Assembly (NCBI GenBank): GCA_019671135.1
Contig: JAHRHY010000010.1
Span: forward strand, 620,001-684,000
Source: Linnemannia hyalina
Taxonomy: Eukaryota > Mortierellomycota > Mortierellomycetes > Mortierellales > Mortierellaceae
Length of the DNA: 64,000 nt
Direction: 5' to 3'
The notes under the pieces were generated by a model. It made no database searches. It was not told the DNA's origin and saw nothing but the letters and a program-made list of their open reading frames with translations. This document shows positions 36,231-49,661 of the stretch, piece by piece. Every line of letters begins with the position of its first letter. Within the stretch, counting starts at the first letter, position 1. The position numbers and the translations under genes were made by a program.

Positions 36231-36815
36231 GTGTGTGTTTTGTCCATATAGCATCCAAGTCCCTTGCCACTGAGATCATGATGTCTTTTTTTTTCTGTCG
36301 GCGACGAAAATAATTCTCTGTGGCGTCGCGGATCGATATCAGCACAAAGGTCTCCATATCAGAGTCAGGAACATTCACTTGGAATATTAGAGCTTTGGCG
36401 GAAGGAAGGAAGGAAGGCCTAACAGGTGAGGAACAGAAACTATACCTGCGCGTAGACAAGACAAATATCACTGTCCCGGTCCGTCATGTCTTGCCCACCT
36501 ACCTCCTGCGTCAGAGTAAGCCCCTTATCAGGCACTGGCGTAACACAACACTGGGTGTTGGATTTCTGAGGACACCTCAGACTTCAGAGCCTCCGTCACA
36601 ATCATCCCTCCTTGCTGCTGTTGTTGATGATGAACTCTAAGCGCTGGGTCCATGTCTCTGATATGATCTATGTTTGCCCAAAGGGATCTGTATAGAAATA
36701 AAGGTGTCTCTCTTCTCAGTGAGACAACGACGTTGATGGTTGTGCCCCTTGTCGTTTCGGACTGTCCTGACGTCAAGACACAGCGCAAAAAATTGGAGTA
36801 CCTTGAAACCGGGCT

Positions 36816-36863
36816 TGTAGATTCCTCCATCTGCGTGCCTGTAGATTCCTCCATCTGCGTGCC
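36816..36863. repeat. 24-bp tandem duplication
   Basis: A 24-base unit beginning tgtagattcc and ending ctgcgtgcc is present twice without change (36816-36839 and 36840-36863). Confidence 0.85.
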
Positions 36864-39524
36864 CCGTGTGTGTTGGTGGTGTTTTTCCGCAATGTGGGTT
36901 TGTCTGTGTATGTGTGATGAGGGTAGTGTCGCGTAAGAGAGATGGGTAAAAGTACACGGGAGATAATATAAGAGCATCTAGGAAAATGTACAAATGGATA
37001 AGGATAGAGGATGATGCGTAAAAGAGAAGAGGATGGAGAAATATCTTTTTCCTCCGCGGACGCCCAGAAAGGCAATGAACAAAAAAAAAAAAAAAAAAGC
37101 AGAGAGCTGAGTCCCAACGTGCTGGGTGGAGGGAATTGGATACAGTACCGTTCTCTTGGAATTGATGGAAAGCAAAGGTGAAGAGTTTCTACTCCGACTT
37201 TCATTTTGTTTTTTTTTAGGTGCATGCAAGATGAGGATGTGCACGTTTTTCTTTGGAGCATCATCATCATCCCATGTCACATCCCCCGTCGGAAGCACAA
37301 ATGAAGCGGACATGCATGAACGATGGAAGGAATGGGAGAATACCTTTTTGCATGTTGTGATTTTATTTACAGCTCCTCCTCCTTCTATTTCGCTGCTTGA
37401 ACCTTCTTTTCATGTTCTGGACCTCCGCCTGTCGTGTCACCTCCAATTCATCTCCTCATGGTATTCAATCGGTCAAAATGTGTCGGCGACTTATTGCTTG
37501 TTTGTTTGTTTATTTTTGTTTGTTAAAAATCAATTGGCGCCCCCTATTCAGTTGCGAGACAGTCATTTATGAAAGCAGTTCTTTTTTCTATGATTTGTTA
37601 TTGGCTCGTTGTGCAGCGAATAGGGTCAATGGCTCTCGGTCTGGCATTAGTCTATACAACGAGAAAACGGTGCTTCTTTCTCTCCTTCAAAGACCATCAC
37701 CACCATCATCATCATCATCATTGGCCCTCATTTTAAAGGGAGTTCCAAACAAAACTAATTAGTTTGAAGCCTCCCTCCTCGAGTCCTGGTTGGCTACCAC
37801 CTCTGGACTTTTGGACTCCCTCCAATGGCTGACATTCGTCCTCTTCATCCTCTCTCATTTATCTTCAATTGCCCCTCTAACAACAAGCATAGCGTCATCT
37901 CTGTCATCGGTCCTCTCGTCATAACAGCAACTCCTTTATCTCGCCCCTGATCTAATGGTGGTGTTCCTGAGAAATATACTTGTGAAAGCGTACTAGTTCG
38001 CATGAACATGAAGGATCAGACGAACAGAGTTAGAGCGAAAGGAGAGCGCACCGGGCAATGACTCTGAAACTGTTATGACGCAGCAATAATAAGGCCACCC
38101 AAAAGGAATGAGTTATCGGCACACTTCTAGATTTCGTCCACGGACCTTCTCTGTCAATTACACACAAAGCGGCACACAACAGGAGGAGACTAAGTACGTA
38201 ATGGGTTTTATGGCTTCTTCTTTAGAATAATGGAAAAATGGACATCCAAGAACAACCACAGCAAAGAGGAAGGAGTAACCTGATTTCCAAAAATACGGTT
38301 GAACAGGCAAGGAGGTACCGGTACGACACGCTGTGGCACTATTTTTGAGCTTTTTTGTTATTTTTCGGTAGTACCAAGTAAGGGAAGGAAATGGGTGCGC
38401 ACGTTTTTTTTTTTTTTTTGTTTGAGGAGAGATGGAAGTAATGGAAGGGCGTTTAACCGATGCATGGTGAGGAAACGAGAGTGAAAAAAGAACGAACAAC
38501 AATTTCCCCTCGGAGAAATGGAGATATGGTTGAGCCATCACGCGAGTCGTTTCCATCTTTCATTTCTGACTCTCATCTTGCTCCTCGCTCAATTATTCTT
38601 CCTGCGCATGCGAGTCCCTTCTGAAGAGAAAAACGTGGACTGGCCCAAGTGTTTTTTTTGTTTTCGTCCCTCAATTGATCCATGCAAGTGCTCTTTACCA
38701 ATAGGGGAACCTCTCTCTGTTTGTTTTGTTGCGTTGTCGGGACTCAAAAAAAACCAAAAAAAAACATGCACAATGAGGTATTGCTATTTCCTTCCCGTCA
38801 GAGAACGAGCTCTCTCAAAGAAAATTTTTCGCTTTATCCAACCCCTATTCAATACAATCCCTAATTGTTACTCTATTGAATTCTCTCCTTAATCTCCACC
38901 TTCATTTTCTTCCCGCAGGCTATTTTGGCCATTTGGCCGTATTTTTCATTTTATGCTTTTTCGCCCTCTCTCTTGTGCGACCATCAAAAGGGCATACTGG
39001 GCATACTTAAGAGGGAGGAGCGGAGGTAGAAGGATGCTTGGACTCTTGGACCTCAGATAAATCAAGGGGGGTGGGGGGATTTGAAAAAAAAGGGCGAAAA
39101 GGAACATTGAGAGACAAGCGACCCATTCGATGAAGACAAGAAAACGATGCCTCTTTTGTCAAGGTGCTTGAACTAGAGAGTATAGGAAACAGAACTACTA
39201 TACTTGTTATCCACATTCGAGTTCAAGCGTTCTGTATAGGACAGATATATATGCGAATGTGATCATATTTTCAAGGTGGTCGCTATTGTTAGTCGTTATA
39301 TGTAAGAGCGCAAAAAAATGACCAGTAGACCTGATATGAGAAGTATGCTCGAGGAAGGACGGAGGCTGAGAGAGGGAAACAGAGGATCGTCGATGCCGTC
39401 ATAAGGGATGTGGAAGTAGCAAGAACGGTTTGAGAGAGGAAAAGAAATGATCAGTGAAATTAATGGTATGGTAGGAGGTGAGGAAAGATGAGGAAAGGTG
39501 AGAGACGAGTGTGTGAAATGATCG

Positions 39525-39593
39525 TCAGAAGCGAAGAGGGGGAAAGGTCAAACTGGAGGATCCGCTTCTTTTGGCTTCTTGTCGCTGTGGCAT
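39525..39593 (-). other. 22-codon ORF behind a TATA box, function unknown
   Basis: ATG at 39593, stop at 39525, basic N-terminal peptide MPQRQEAKRSGSS. A TATATAAAG box lies at 39714-39706 on the same strand, about 113 bp upstream, with a pyrimidine-rich leader between, the same arrangement as for real genes here. It may be the first exon of an unrecognised gene or the start of a noncoding transcript. Confidence 0.25.
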
Positions 39594-39705
39594 GAGGTTA
39601 TAATAGCAAAACGAGCAAGGATTGTAGGATGAGGAGGAGGTGGAGGAGGCGAAAAGTGGAGAGAGTAAGAAGGGAGAAGAAATTAGAACTTGGGGTGCCA
39701 AGAGG

Positions 39706-39714
39706 CTTTATATA
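39706..39714 (-). promoter_or_regulatory. isolated TATA box in the gene-less region
   Basis: TATATAAAG on the minus strand, followed by a C/T-rich leader and then an ATG at 39593. No recognised gene uses it. Confidence 0.3.
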
Positions 39715-42700
39715 CGTTTTCGCTGGAGGCGAGGGTGGAGTAGGTAGGAAGATGATGACGGTGATGACGATGTCGACATTGAATACAGTACGAGAGAGGG
39801 GAAAGGGGAGAGAAGGGGGGAAGAGAAAGGTGAGTCCAACCCAATCCAATCGATCACTTGGAAGTATTGTGTACGATCCCCTTGTATCCTTGTGTTTCCC
39901 TTTAGTCCGTTATCTCAAGAATACTGATCGAATATAATTGCTCGCTCATTAACTGCCCAAGCCCTCATTGCGGAGAAGAAAAGGAGTTACCACTCTTACT
40001 TGAATTGGATTTGAGAATGAGCAGGTGGGCAGTGCCTCACTTACTTCGATCTGTGTGTAATATAGGAGCTCTCCTCCTCTAGTGTGAGTGGCGAGTGTGT
40101 GTGCTGTTGTGTGGCGTGTCACTGAGTGTGACATCTGTGTGTGTGCCCTGTGCGTGAAACATACTGGCAACCTTAATCCAATCAAGTATCCTGCCTTCCT
40201 TCTTTCCTGTTTCCGTTTGTTTTTGGAATTCGTTTACCTGATTGAAGGGTTCGAAAACTAGCCCGGCTCTGTTTTTAGACGCTGCAAGGTTTCGTTCACT
40301 CACTCACTCACTCACTCATTTACTCACTCACATTCTTCGTCCCTGAAGACAAGTCGTACTTTCTCTCCAATTGAGTAAAAAATTACACGGAGGTATTTTT
40401 CTTACTCCTATGACGAAAAGTTAAAAAAAGAGCAAGAACAGGATGTCACAAGAAAGAGAGTACGAGCGCAAGAATGCAAGGGGGTGTTGTTGTTGGCCCA
40501 TGTACAAGTGCATGTCCTGGGCTTGGTCCTGGTCCTGTCTTTCTTTCTGTCATTATGTCTCCTGGACGGCTCTCGATTTAGACATTCCAATCGCACATAT
40601 CAACCAGGACAGGCCGCCCGACTCTGCGATTTCTTATTTTCCTCCTGCCTTCCCTTGCATCCTGAAAATGCCGTTCAAACTCGTCATCAGGAGTATGTAG
40701 TATTCTCACAAGGTAGCAAACCATAATTGTCCTGCTACTTCGTCTGCTCCTCAAACAAGGAAATAAACAGCTCTCCATCCTTGTTGTTAACGTTCGTTCC
40801 ATGTTTCATCGGCCAAGGGTTCTTGTTGTTTTCTTCCTGAATTTGCTCACAAGCATTCCTTTGTATAATCCCTTGCCTGCTGGGACGGCACTGCAAAGAG
40901 TGGTCATCGCGATATCGACTGACTAAACAACGCACTCCTGAAAAAAGCCTAAAGTGACATCATTGAACCGATTAAGAGTGTGTATAAGTACAAGTTAATG
41001 AGATGTCGATCCAGGAGACGAGAGGTGTAGAGATGTGTTTTGACAAGAAAGGTAGAAGGGGACCATCGCGTCCTTTTATAACTCGTCAATTTCTCAACTG
41101 CAAGAAAAAAAAAGTGGTAGACAATGCAATGCTTGCAATTGGTGCCTTTTTTTCCTCCGAGGAGTAAAAAAAATGTGCGCTTTTGGATGACCAACACAAC
41201 AAGATCGGGGAATGGATTATCCTTCCATGGTGGCAATGAGTCAATGGTGGAGATGGCTGGTGAGTGGTGTCGTCAAGAAAAAAAGGACATTGAAAAATAA
41301 ATAGGAAACGGCCAAGGGAAGGGACGGCGGAGTCTTTTTCTTCCTTGCATTTCGCGTCGGTTGTGGCTGTAAAAGGAGATAAACAACAGGGGCGATATAA
41401 CTACAGTGGATTGAATAGCGTTTTTGAATTGTGACCAGACCACCTGTGAGTCCAATGGTCCAAAGAAGGTTATTGTCACCAGTGGAGAGACGAGGGGATT
41501 AAGAGCAGCGTGGCCTTTTCGCCCGTTCGCCCTATTTTTAGTGCTCTCTTTGTTTGTGTTTCCCCCCATCTCTCTTCCCTCTGTGTTTGTGTTCCCTCTC
41601 TTCCATCTCTGCTGCATGCTTGCGCTGGAAATGAAAAGGAGAGCGAAAGAGAAGAGAGAAGAGTGTTGCCCGTGCATACCGCGCCTAGGCCCAAAATGGA
41701 AGGGATCCAGGGAGAAACTGGGCTCCTCGCAGAACAACCTCCGCTCTCCTTCGCTCAGCAAAAAAGTGGCCCCTCCCTCCTCTCCACTTGTGTGACAGAT
41801 GTTTGTTCATCCCTTTTTTTTTCTCTTTGTTGTTGCTATTAATGTTTGATCTGCGGAATGGACATGGACAATAACTCTGCGGCGGATGGATTACACCTTT
41901 ACAGTATCAATCGGTTGACGGACCCATCTCCTGGGATGGAAAAACAAAGGTAGAAAGTGGCGCTCGGGTTACCCGCGATCGGCTAGTCTGAGTCCACAAG
42001 TCCACGCTTCGTCTCGGGGCAGGGTGGGATGCCAAGACGCTCTTACAAGGATAAAACAAAGACTACCAAGTAGTCCTCGCAAGTTCTCTCTCGTGATCGA
42101 TTGATTCGTCACCTTGGGGAGACCTGGTCCACAATGTTCAACGTACAGAGTCGTACGTGAAACATCAAGCCACTGAAGGGAGGGAGAGAAAAAAAAAGAC
42201 TACGAGTCCAGCCTCCAACATCGTCGCATGAATCAGGGTTTACCATCCTCCCCCACCCTCATCCCTGGCAGACTAGTCATTTATTTTTCCCGCTCCTCTG
42301 TCAGTCGACGACCACCCCTTTTTTTAACACACACACACTCTCTCTCTCTGGTTCAAAGCAAGGTGACCGCAGCCTGTCGCTCTTCTAGACTAGCTCTAGT
42401 AACAACGCCCTCTTCCCTCCCGCCTTTACGCCTTTGACGTTTGATTCGTCCAGCCGTCGAAATAAACATTGAGGGAAGGACCGAAACTCCAAAAGTCTCA
42501 AATTATTAGGATTGACTGGTCCATCAAAGAAAGGTAAGCAAACAAATCGGAGGCAGTGTGAAGAAGGATGGCGGACTGGAGAACTGGGAAGCTGGGAAGC
42601 TGGGGGAGGAGTGAGAGGGAACCAATGCAACGACAGAGCCGCAGAGAACTAACTCTACGCGGTAAAAATCTTGATACGAAACAGACAATCGAGAGTGGGA

Positions 42701-42741
42701 AGAGAGGAAAGGGATCGGACACACCCATGGACAGAAAACAA

Positions 42742-42788
42742 CAAACAAACAAACAAACAAACAAACAAACAAACAAACAAACAAACAA
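42742..42788. repeat. CAAA tetranucleotide microsatellite
   Basis: About twelve perfect units in tandem. Confidence 0.9.
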
Positions 42789-45700
42789 AGGAAGGGACGA
42801 ATAGAAAGCCTTCTTTTCGAAGAGAACAATTAGGCCAACCACAGGAAGGTTAGTCACTTTGATTGGCAAGGAGAAGGGGGAAAGAAAGATGGGAGGATGG
42901 GTTGAGCATGGGTGTTCATGTCCCTTGCGGTGTTAGGAATTTATTGAGCGATGGGCGGGTATGAAATGCTCTGTACAACCAGCAGCAGCAACAACAAAAG
43001 AGAAGCGGAAGAAGGGCATTCTGGAAAAAGCGCACAATTGAGAGCATGTCAGCAAATAAACAAACAAAAAGTGCTGCAGTGCATGGCATGGACTGCAACC
43101 ACCTTCTTTCAGCCTCATTGCTGGGCCTGAAATTTACAAGGGAATAGGGGGACAAAGCATCTAATCCGACCACAGCGAGAACCCAATTTTCTTTTTGAAA
43201 ATTCCAAACACCGAGATTGACCCAGAAGTTGCTTCTATGGCCATTTCCCTTCTAAAACCCTACCATAGTCTTGTTCTTGTCAGCACCTTGCATAAAAGGA
43301 TTGGGCGTTCTGCCCTTTTCTCCGCGGAACCTTCAGTTCTCTTTGTGTTTGTTTTTTTTTCTGTTTTTTTTTGCTTCTTTCTTTCTTTCCTTGCATGTTA
43401 CATGCATCCTCCCTTGATCCTGCAAAATCTTATCAATATCAACCATGCACTAGCACACACGGTAATGCCGTTTCCACTAAATTGCACCTGTGTCCCTTGC
43501 TCTTTCTTTCTGCCGTCGTGTGCTGTGCATACTCCCCCTACCTTGCAAGTTGCAACACCTTCTCGATCTTGATACAAACCTACTTATTCCTCCGACAATG
43601 TTGATTCCCCTGATCGTCTTGACCCAAGGGCATCCGTCCTTTTGCTGGTGACCCTGATTTCTTCTCTTCAATGCCTTTCTATCGCCTCTTATTGTTGTGG
43701 TTTGCTCTTTATCCTTCTTCGTTCATGCTTATGTGTTTTGTTCGCTGTTGTTCCTTCTCTTTGCATGAAACGTCTTCTTCATGTTCATGCAATTTCAACG
43801 TCAACCCTATTTGCTTCTTCTGTCGCGTATCCTTCGATCACCTTTTCGCCTCACCCATAGCCCCATGGTTTTGACTTAGAGGCAGGGTCCTCGTAGAATT
43901 GTGTTTGCAGGAATTCGCCCTTTTGTCAGTTACATGATCAAACACAAACTGCTACCTATCTGACTGTTCATTCACATTGTCCTCATTTTTGACCAATCCT
44001 AGTAGAGATCCGTGGAACTGAAAATGAGCTAACGACATGATCTGGTCTCCTCTCTCGATCTGCTGTCATACACCAATCCCTGTTGTTAGTTGGGGGCTTG
44101 ATGTCTTGAGTAAAGCGAGAGAGCATATGTCATTCTGGACCCCTTGATTGCGTGCCATCACAGTAGGCTCGTACTATTGAAACCTAACCATTCGCATTTT
44201 GAGTAATAAGCCCCTAGTTAGTTAATATATCCTCCTCCAGGTCCAAAAGAGCCGTCATCGTCCGTTTATTATCCAGCTATCTGACTGGCTGGCCGGTCAG
44301 TAATGGGACCGTTGGCGATGATATGACTCGTTCGCGTCATAACTATTGACAAAATCTATGGGACCAAATACAATGATGGTAAAGGGAACATGTTGCTCAC
44401 ACTCTCATCCTACAACATACACACACGAACAAAGGAAGAAAAAAAACGTGGCTCGGGCTCCCTTCCTTTCTCTCTCCCTTTCTTCATCCCCTTGAGCACT
44501 CACTCACTGGGATGGCCTGCAGGAAACATGATTAGTAGTGGAGTCAACCATCTACTACTGTTACCCATCCTCCTCTCTCTCTACTTTCCATCTTCGTCCT
44601 AAGTTTACTCTATTTTTCTTCATTTTTAGTCCTGTCCAGCTCTTGCACGCCTTTTGCCCTGGAGCGAACTAGATCAACGACCCCACCTCGGCCCTTGCCC
44701 TTTACATTTTCCTCATTCACAGAGAGAAATGAACAAAAGACAACAAGAAAAGAAATGAAGGGGAAGGGGACGAAAATGAGAGGAGGAAGCCATGCACTGT
44801 TTTCTTGAGCTGGGTTTTTTTTGCATAAGGGGGTCGGTCAGTCAGTCATTGGCCTTCGATCCATCCATCCATCTACCAAAGTACTCTTGGGTTTTCTTTT
44901 TCTAGCTCGTTGCCTTGTCCTTTGTCCTTGCCCTCGCCCTGACCTGCCCTGGCCCCCCTTGAGCTGGAAAGACCTTTAGACTACTACTGCCCTGCCCTGA
45001 CTTTTTTCTTTTTTTGTCCGCCGTTCGGCAAGTTGGATGGGTTGCTCTCTTTCACTTCATCTCTCTCCCTCCTTTAACGTTTTTTTTCAGTTCATTTTTC
45101 TCCCTCCTCCTTTCCCCTGACGACCACGCTGTTTTCAGTTGACATTGTGTCCCTTCCTCTTCCTCCTCCTCCTCTCCCCTTCTCTCTCTCTCTCTCTCCC
45201 TATCATTTTTCATCCTCTCTTCTCTCATGATCTGCACCATCTCTTTTTTCTTTTCATTCATCTCCCTTCCTCTGCCCTGACCTTTTCATTTCCTAGATGG
45301 GCCTGAATGGACGGACAAAAGAGGAGAGAAGGTGGCAAGGAGAGAAAGACAAGGTTGGGGTAAAGTGGGGCTGTACCGTACGTTGGATCCAGCATCTGTT
45401 GCATGAGCATGAACGAACAACAAAAGAAAACAACCTGATTATTCCTCTGCACCTCCTTCCTCTTTTCACCTCCTTCGAATTATCCCAATGCTGAGTGCTG
45501 GACTCTCATTGGTGCGTTCGTGTTTTCGTTCTTCCCGCTTCTTGCTTTGTTAACTGACAACGATGGACACGATGGTAATAAAAAAAAGAGGGTTGCAGGA
45601 TGGGGGGGATGGAGGGAACGAGGGGTCTAAATCTATTGTGTGTCGGCGTGTGTGTGCGTTTGCTGACCCCTCATTTTTCCTATCCTCCCGTCGATGGACG

Positions 45701-47514
45701 TTTTCTGCCAATGCATGAGTGTGGCAATAATGGCGGGAGATAAGTTATTGCAATATGACCCTTCCTTTGTCGCGTCCACGGAGATAGTGGCAGTAAGAGT
45801 ATGTAGGGTGTTTAGACGAGCGTATGGTTCTGGGGTTCATGTCTTGGCATTTTCTCGATCCTTCTCAACGGTTTTTCTGTTAGCCGACTTTATTTTTAAC
45901 GGCATTGATAGAAGATGGATGTTTACTGTCATTTTTTACCATGTCCCTGTTGTGGTATTTTGGACCCGACTGGATCCAGCTTCTATTCATTGTTCAAGTT
46001 GATCGGCCGGTGTAGTGTGGATGAAGGAAGTAACAAACATTCGTCTTCTCGTCCCCTGCCACTGCCCATGCACAAAAAAAATAGAAACGGACGAATGGAA
46101 GGGTGAGGGGACGATCTACTGTAACATGATCAGGGTTTTGGGCCAAGCAACAGGGTATGGAGGGATGAGGTGGGGGATTTGTAAACCGTCAAGCAAAAAA
46201 AACTGGTAAACCAAAGTTACATGTCGAGAAGGAACATGATCGAAAGTTAAAGTAGCATGCTAGCGACGATGACTCTTTTGAGGGAGAGCTGAGTTGGTTT
46301 TTTTTTAGTTTGTCCGTCCATCTGTCTGTGAAGGTGTGTATGGGTGGCATTTTCAGGATGGCTGAGCAGTGCTATGGGGAGCGAAGATCCAATTACTAAG
46401 AGGGAGCAAGAGGAAGAGGTAGGAGGAGGAAGTATATGCGTATTCATACAGCAAGAGAGTGATTTACCCCTCCCCTCCAAGCCAAACGGAAAAAAAGAGG
46501 GTTGAATGAAAGCGTGATTGAATTGAGGTGGGGAAGTATTCAGTGAATGGACAATATAACGAGTATGACAGAATAGCCAGAGCACTTTTTTTTTAAGATG
46601 TGCGACGAGGCATGTGCATTCCAAGCAAACAGACAAAGGAAAACAAACAACAGCGAGCAAGAAAATTTTTTCTTATTGTCCGTCGTTATCCCTCTCTATT
46701 TGACGATGACGATGCAGAGAGAAAAAAATGAACAGTGCTCAATTCAATTGAACACTGTTAAGGTTCAATTCATTGTTTACTTCAATCAGAAATGACAAAA
46801 GAGACTATGTCATACCACAGTTTATAATACCATGAGTGAATTGAATGGAGCATATATTATTATTTTTAGCCACTCATCTTTTCTCTCTCCTCTGTCTCCT
46901 TCTCTCCACCTCTAATCCAATTCAATCATATGGCCCCTTCTCCAACGCACAAAGGGCGAAAATATAAATCAACGGCGTTTTCCCTTCTTTTCCTCTTTTT
47001 TTTTTTCTTCTCTTCATTGCTTCATCATCCTCAACTCGTTTCTTTCTCAATCCTCTCTCTTCTCTCTTCTTCTTCTAGTTGTCTTCTTCATCAAGAAAAG
47101 CAAAAAATCCATCGTCAATCCTCTCGTCTACTCGTTCTTCTTTCCTATCTATCTTTCACTTCACCCATCGCCAGCCGATTTTTCTTCTCCCCATCATCGA
47201 AGCACGCAACAACAAACAAATAGTCAAAAAGGTACTACTTACTGGTCAATGCTCATAGCCCCCTCTTTTTTTTTTATCCTTCAGCCACTCTTTGGTGTGC
47301 CTGGATGATATAGAAGAGAGTGTGTGGCGGTTCAGTCTCTTTCCTTTTCAGGACCTTTTTTCTTCTTCCTTACGTACCTTCGACACCATCCCTCTCTTAC
47401 ACCGTCTCAGCCCACATTCACTAATACTCCTATCGTCCTTTGATAACTCTAATAGAAACACTCCTTTTCTCTTATACCTTCATCCTGGAACACAGACACC
47501 ACAACAACAAAGCA

Positions 47515-49206
47515 ATGCAGAGCCTGATGGTCTATCCAAATGACAATGATTTCCTCCACATGGCATCGATCCTCGACGACAATGTCACCAAGCAGCTCAT
47601 GCACCCCACCGACCACCACAACAACCAGCACCACATGGAGAACTACATGACCACATCCTCAACATCCACCTCTTCCTCGCCCATCCAGGACTACCTCATC
47701 GCACCACCAACCTACCAACACCCCCAGCAACAGCATCCCAACCAGCGTCAGCACCAGGTCCAGTTCCCCATCGTCCCTGTCATGCCAACCATGGTCGCCG
47801 CTGCCGCCGCCGTTGCAGCAGCTGGCTCTCACTCCGCCCCTTCATCGCCCTCATATCCCATCATCAAGTCCGAGGAGATTCAGGCACAGCAAAGGATGGA
47901 CTATCTGATGTTCCCCAACTTTGATCTCCCTTCCTCCACTGCCTCTTCAACAAGCTCGACCTCCCCTCAGATGCAGCAGCAGAGGATGATGCCCTACGAT
48001 GCCTCGCTTATCCAGCAAAGACACCACCACCAGCAGCAACAGCAACAGCATGCCCAGCAATTGCGCCTTCAGCACCAGCGTGCTCTTGAGCAACAGCAGC
48101 AGCAGCAGATGATGTTTGATGCCACCGCCTCCAACCATTCAACGGCATCGACCATGTCCATTCCCACGACCAACGCCATGATGTCAACCATGTCTGCAAA
48201 TGCAGCAGTGCCCACGACCACCCCCTTCTTCCACCCCTCCAACATCGCCTACATGCCTGCAGCCCACCCGGCAGCACCCAAGCGCAAGCGCGAGGAATCA
48301 GGACAGAGCCTTCCCCGTCAGACCTCCCCTCAACTTCTCGACAACACCACTACTGTTATGACCACCCCTTCCAACACCTCCTCTTCCAACATCGATGAGC
48401 CCTCACGGCCCACATCTCCTTCCCTTGTGACTCTTCCCAAGAAGATCTCTTCCCCCTCGAGCAGGCCCTCGACCAGTTCTCGCTTGGATAAAGTCAAGGC
48501 GACCCGATCCACCAAAGTCACCAAATTCGCCTCTTCTTCTCCTACTCCCTCTTCCTCCTCTATCGCCTCCACCTCCACCGCTGCCCTCTTCTCCAACACA
48601 GACATGTTTTTCTCGACTTCCCCTGCTCAGGATAGCAAGGCCGCACGATCCTCCACCAAAAAGTCAACCTCCTCCGCCACAAAGAAGGCCCAGTCCGAAT
48701 CCCGGGAGACCTCACCCATCTCTGCCGACTCTTCTGCTGGTCCTCATTCCTCATCCCCCGCCCCCGGCTCAGGAAACATCACCCACCCTCGTCGCGCCGC
48801 CCAGAACCGCGCCGCTCAGAGGACGTTCCGCAACCGCCGTAAGGCCTACATCAAGGAGCTGGAGCAGAAGGTCCAGGAGATGGACCAGACTCGCGACCTC
48901 ATGGATGCGATCCAGCGCGAAAACCAGGAGGTCTGGAGACGTCTCCAAGTCCTCGAGGCCATGGCCTCCCAAAATGGCCTCCAGGTCCCTGCTTTCCCTG
49001 CCCTTATTCCTTTCGCTCCCAACCTTAACGCCAATGTTAACAACAACAACGGCATGATGATGATGACCAGCCATAGCAGCAACCCCATGATGGGCAGCAG
49101 CAACGAGGAGGATGAGGACGAGGACGAGGACATGAGCGACTCTTATGCCCATCCCGCCTACCCTGTTCTTCAACAGCGCCAGCACCCTCACCACCAGCAG
49201 CTCTAA
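47515..49206 (+). CDS. Yap-type bZIP transcription factor, 563 aa
   Basis: Single-exon nuclear regulator. The bZIP lies at about residues 424-485: the basic part RRAAQNRAAQRTFRNRRKAYI carries the fungal Yap/Pap1 signature NRAAQ..FR, followed by heptads beginning ELEQKVQEM. Upstream are Ser/Thr-rich disordered stretches, poly-Gln and His/Gln runs (residues ~165-205) and a basic KRKREES patch that could be a nuclear localisation signal. The C-terminus is Asn/Met-rich and then acidic (EEDEDEDEDMSD). The Cys-rich redox domains known from Yap1/Pap1 are not evident, so a role in oxidative stress should not be assumed. The start at 47515 is the first ATG after a pyrimidine-rich leader; the frame is open 75 bases further upstream without an ATG. 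Confidence 0.88.
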   Translation: MQSLMVYPNDNDFLHMASILDDNVTKQLMHPTDHHNNQHHMENYMTTSSTSTSSSPIQDYLIAPPTYQHPQQQHPNQRQHQVQFPIVPVMPTMVAAAAAVAAAGSHSAPSSPSYPIIKSEEIQAQQRMDYLMFPNFDLPSSTASSTSSTSPQMQQQRMMPYDASLIQQRHHHQQQQQQHAQQLRLQHQRALEQQQQQQMMFDATASNHSTASTMSIPTTNAMMSTMSANAAVPTTTPFFHPSNIAYMPAAHPAAPKRKREESGQSLPRQTSPQLLDNTTTVMTTPSNTSSSNIDEPSRPTSPSLVTLPKKISSPSSRPSTSSRLDKVKATRSTKVTKFASSSPTPSSSSIASTSTAALFSNTDMFFSTSPAQDSKAARSSTKKSTSSATKKAQSESRETSPISADSSAGPHSSSPAPGSGNITHPRRAAQNRAAQRTFRNRRKAYIKELEQKVQEMDQTRDLMDAIQRENQEVWRRLQVLEAMASQNGLQVPAFPALIPFAPNLNANVNNNNGMMMMTSHSSNPMMGSSNEEDEDEDEDMSDSYAHPAYPVLQQRQHPHHQQL

Positions 49207-49421
49207 GCTTCTTTCTATCTTTTTTGTTTATTTCCCCTTCCCTTCTCTTCTTTTTGTACATTAGTCCGTTCTCATTGCTTTTTTCTTTGCGCCTCACTTT
49301 TCCAATATACCACACTTTGCTTTCGTTCTTCTTCTCTTACTCTTGAGTATTTTGTAAATATCCAATATCCCCACTCTATCAAACACTACAAACACACACC
49401 CTCTCCCTTTTTTTGTCAACA

Positions 49422-49427
49422 AATAAA
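49422..49427 (+). terminator. polyadenylation signal of the bZIP gene
   Basis: AATAAA 216 bases past the stop codon at 49206. Confidence 0.35.
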
Positions 49428-49614
49428 ACAACAAAAAAAACGTGCAAAAAAAACCCTCCAACCCCTCCCGCTCAAATTGTGCTGTCTACAGTGTTTGCAT
49501 TACCCAAGCAACGATATGTCCAACAAAATGCCTGCCCTGACTGCCCGTCTTAATGCCTGTTCCCTCGACTTTTTTTTTTTCCTGCTTGCCGCTTCCCTCT
49601 TCAATCCCGTTTCC

Positions 49615-49618
<4 letters not shown>

Positions 49619-49657
<39 letters not shown>
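49619..49657. repeat. CT dinucleotide microsatellite
   Basis: About nineteen perfect CT units in tandem. Confidence 0.9.

Positions 49658-49661
<4 letters not shown>

Larger units (their letters stand above)
35942..47514. other. 11.5 kb without a supportable gene
   Basis: The longest gap in the window. Frames here are short, rich in Phe/Ser/Pro or Lys/Arg, and show no motif or plausible splice chain. It includes a GAT/CAT trinucleotide tract (36179-36230), a 24-bp tandem duplication (36816-36863), a CAAA tract (42742-42788), long T and A runs, and a TATA-bearing promoter-like segment near 39706. The right end (46860-47514) is the pyrimidine-rich leader of the bZIP gene. I looked for tRNA B-boxes and found none convincing. 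Small noncoding RNAs or rapidly evolving genes cannot be excluded. Confidence 0.5.

Noticed and set aside
40230..40280. GGTTCGAA near 40248 as a tRNA B box (also GGTTCAATTC near 46760)
   Set aside because: Neighbouring bases cannot form the T-arm stem and no matching A box or acceptor stem is found.
41273..41761. 162-codon minus-strand frame in the gene desert
   Set aside because: No recognisable motif, runs through simple repeats, and a second minus-strand frame overlaps it.
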